From: an uncultured Bacilli bacterium
GTDB lineage: Bacteria; Bacillota_I; Bacilli_A; RF39; UBA660
Direction of reading: 5' to 3'
Length of the DNA: 8,175 nt
Assembly: GCA_947631895.1 (NCBI GenBank)
Contig: CANRMU010000038.1
Coordinates: 1-8,175, forward strand
Part shown: in pieces, positions 7,099 through 8,175 of the stretch
Position numbering within the stretch: the first letter of the stretch is position 1
Layout: each line of letters begins with the position of its first letter
Notes under the pieces: generated by a model
The model's database searches: none
Told to the model about the DNA's origin: nothing
Seen by the model: the letters and a program-made list of their open reading frames with translations, nothing else
Made by a program: the position numbers and the translations under genes

Positions 7099-7616
7099 AA
7101 TTTTAATACTGGTAAATCTTTTAAACTTTCTTTTTTTAAAGCTTTATTTTTCATATCACATAACATAACTAATTCATTTAAATTCATCTTATCATTATAT
7201 AAAATTTCATTTAATTCAGAAGCTAATATCATTCTATTTTCTTGCCAACTTTTTAAAAGATTTCCATTTAAACAAGTATACCCACAACTAGTAAGATAAG
7301 AATATTTATAATCTTCTTCATGACAATTATACTTTATAACTAAATTACTTTCTTTTAATTCATTATAAATTAATACATCAACTTGTTCATATTTAACACC
7401 ATTTAAATGATATTTAGATATTGTCCATAATTTAACATATGATAAATCACAATAGTTTATTTCTAGTATATTAAAAGGAAGAAGAAATTTTACATTCCCA
7501 TTATCTAAATTATAGTTAAAAGATATTAATTCATATTGACTTATATTTTTTAAATATTCTTTCATTACATTAATTTGTAGTAAAGATGTATCAATCTTAT
7601 TTATGTATTCATTCAT
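7089..7616 (-). CDS. Unrecognised 175-residue cytoplasmic protein
   Basis: I do not recognise this family. The protein is 175 residues long, has no signal peptide or membrane segment, and looks beta-rich from about 28 to 110 (alternating hydrophobic runs rich in Tyr, Asn and Ile). A helical, Lys/Glu/Leu-rich tail follows at about 126-165. It has five cysteines (56, 98, 111, 115 and 153), two of them in a C-x3-C spacing, but no clear metal-binding or catalytic motif. Base composition and codons match the neighbouring core genes, so coding status is good: an ATG at 7616 with GGTGG six bases upstream, and a terminator-like hairpin at the end. It shows no reverse-transcriptase motif and does not resemble the small basic Avd accessory protein of DGRs, despite its position next to the putative variable-region gene. 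Confidence 0.75.
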   Translation of the reverse strand: MNEYINKIDTSLLQINVMKEYLKNISQYELISFNYNLDNGNVKFLLPFNILEINYCDLSYVKLWTISKYHLNGVKYEQVDVLIYNELKESNLVIKYNCHEEDYKYSYLTSCGYTCLNGNLLKSWQENRMILASELNEILYNDKMNLNELVMLCDMKNKALKKESLKDLPVLKLSR

Positions 7617-7635
7617 TTAAAACCACCAATATAGA

Positions 7636-7663
7636 ATATTACTATATTTTTTTAGATAGTCAA
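7636..7663 (-). promoter_or_regulatory. Possible promoter of the 175-residue gene
   Basis: A TTGACT -35 (7658-7663) and a TAATAT -10 (7636-7641) are 16 bases apart on the minus strand. A TATAGT at 7641-7646 is too close to the -35 to pair with it. The background is AT-rich, so only the -35 is notable. Confidence 0.4.
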
Positions 7664-7705
7664 GAAAAAAATGTACAAACTCACTGTTTTTCAAAAAGAG
7701 AGGGA

Positions 7706-7719
7706 AGGGGTAAACCCCT
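7706..7719. other. Short G/C stem-loop starting in the stop codon
   Basis: On the minus strand AGGGG (7715-7719) pairs with CCCCT (7706-7710) around a four-base TTTA loop. The first two bases of the stem belong to the TAG stop (7718-7720). DGR targets of the Bordetella-phage type carry a short DNA hairpin just after the variable region that helps retrohoming; this one fits that position. It could also serve as a weak terminator, but the T tract begins about ten bases after the stem. Confidence 0.6.
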
Positions 7720-8175
7720 AGCCGGCGAGAACGAGCCGAAAGCTGAAGCTGCTGTCCGCATGACCGTACGCGTAAAGGAAATAGAACATGCCAGCACCAG
7801 TACCACTGGTGTAAGCGCCACCACGTGCGACCCACGGAGCGCCTGAATAGACAAGCCATGCTTCATCATTATACCAGCTGCCTATATTTCTTGATTGGGT
7901 TAAATATTTCATTGTTTGAAATGGGCCCATTTCTTTTGTTGCATCTCCTAAGAAGCCTCTGTTATATGTTGCATTACTTGTACTATAATCATACTTATCA
8001 AAATATCTTTCATCGGTTGGTAATGCTATTCCTTCGGTTACCTCTGAAATTCCATGATTTACTTCTACTCCATTATCATTACATCCTGGACATGTTAATT
8101 TTCCTATAAAACCAGAATTATATACATTATGACGTCCTGATGATAATTTTCCAGTTTTTCCATCTCCTGTACTAT
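7718..8175 (-). CDS. Putative DGR target protein, 3' part only (starts beyond the window)
   Basis: The frame is open from the right edge to the TAG at 7718-7720, giving the last 151 residues; the true start is outside. The upstream part (about residues 1-110) is Gly/Asn/Thr/Tyr-rich, has a TCPGC pair of cysteines, and contains FLGDATKEMGPF and SWYNDEAWLVYSG. The final 41 residues read GAPWVARGGAY, AGMFYF and SFRLVLAG, the Trp / RGG / Gly-Phe / FR-x-VL pattern seen in C-type-lectin-fold domains of DGR targets from gut Bacillota. From memory, similar endings occur on pilin-like or other surface proteins, but the N terminus needed to show export is missing. The upstream codons are A/T-ended like the rest of the window while the last 41 are not. 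The ATG at 7930 is internal and should not be taken as the start. Confidence 0.75.
   Translation of the reverse strand, partial: STGDGKTGKLSSGRHNVYNSGFIGKLTCPGCNDNGVEVNHGISEVTEGIALPTDERYFDKYDYSTSNATYNRGFLGDATKEMGPFQTMKYLTQSRNIGSWYNDEAWLVYSGAPWVARGGAYTSGTGAGMFYFLYAYGHADSSFSFRLVLAG
7721..7843 (-). other. Putative DGR variable region (VR)
   Basis: These 41 codons form a sharp compositional island. By hand count of 7721-7845, 76 of 125 bases are G or C (about 61%), and the coding strand has only about 15 adenines (12%). There is no AAN codon, whereas AAT, AAA and AAC are common just upstream. Most codons end in C or T. This is what results when the AAY codons of a template repeat are copied with random bases in place of adenine. 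The protein pattern (W, RGG, G-AGMF, FR-x-VL framework with varied residues between) and the hairpin after the stop codon agree. No template repeat or reverse transcriptase is in the window, so the assignment is inferred. Confidence 0.65.

Noticed and set aside
7586..7846. Plus-strand open frame of 86 codons across the GC-rich tail
   Set aside because: It spans an intergenic region and two oppositely read genes, and its protein has no family-like pattern. The GC-rich island merely lacks stops on both strands.
7681..7850. GC-rich island as an assembly chimera
   Set aside because: The reading frame and protein pattern run smoothly from AT-rich to GC-rich codons and end at a proper stop, which a random join would not give; read coverage would settle it.
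7681..7860. GC-rich island as an rRNA, tRNA or other structured RNA gene
   Set aside because: No cloverleaf or rRNA-like segment is visible, and the island is an in-frame continuation of a protein with a recognisable ending.
7617..7869. Minus-strand open frames in the two other phases over the putative variable region
   Set aside because: They overlap the frame that continues to the window edge and ends in the recognisable FRLVLAG tail. The absence of stops follows from the high GC content.
7718..7930. A separate 70-residue gene starting at the ATG at 7930
   Set aside because: The frame stays open for another 81 codons to the right edge, with family-like sequence, so this ATG is internal.
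7825..8109. Plus-strand open frame of 94 codons, Leu/His-rich
   Set aside because: It is antisense to the right-edge gene and has the low-complexity look of a complement reading.
1..8175. Reassigned UGA codon
   Set aside because: All eight stops are TAA or TAG, which could hint at reassignment, but Trp codons in the genes are TGG and all families reach normal length under the standard bacterial code.

Overview
The window is very AT-rich and all its genes are read on the minus strand. Full-length Lgt, Tex, AsnB and YtxH-type proteins, purine-rich Shine-Dalgarno sites and A/T-ended codons point to a low-GC Bacillota or Mycoplasmatota-like bacterium, plausibly one of the uncultured gut Bacilli. 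All eight readable stop codons are TAA or TAG, and tryptophan is TGG, so nothing calls for a reassigned genetic code.

In transcription order (high to low coordinates), the right edge (7718-8175) holds the 3' end of a gene whose last 41 codons differ sharply from the rest of the window. They are about 61% G+C, poor in coding-strand adenine, contain no AAN codon, and encode a Trp/Arg-Gly-Gly/aromatic ending typical of C-type-lectin-fold variable regions. A G/C-only stem-loop core begins inside the stop codon. I read this as the variable region (VR) of a diversity-generating retroelement (DGR) target protein. No reverse transcriptase or template repeat is in the window, so any DGR machinery would lie elsewhere. 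This is the most interesting part of the window.

Next come an unrecognised 175-residue gene (7089-7616) and then a compact housekeeping operon: lgt (prolipoprotein diacylglyceryl transferase), tex (S1/YqgF RNA-binding protein), asnB (glutamine-hydrolysing asparagine synthetase) and a membrane PAP2 phosphatase. A strong extended -10 promoter precedes lgt, interleaved with the terminator of the preceding gene. A second good promoter sits at the end of tex, in front of asnB. A short YtxH-family gene follows, closed by a GAAA-loop terminator.

The left end (60-1001) encodes a RhuM-type DNA-binding domain fused to a Fic/Doc domain, an accessory gene of the kind often found in defence or restriction loci. 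It has its own promoter. A near-identical promoter lies just beyond its stop codon and points out of the window, so the next gene may be co-regulated. The gene contains a perfect 13-bp inverted repeat whose core motif also occurs as a palindrome in its leader.

No tRNA, rRNA, CRISPR array or insertion sequence was seen. No gene-free stretch exceeds about 160 bases.
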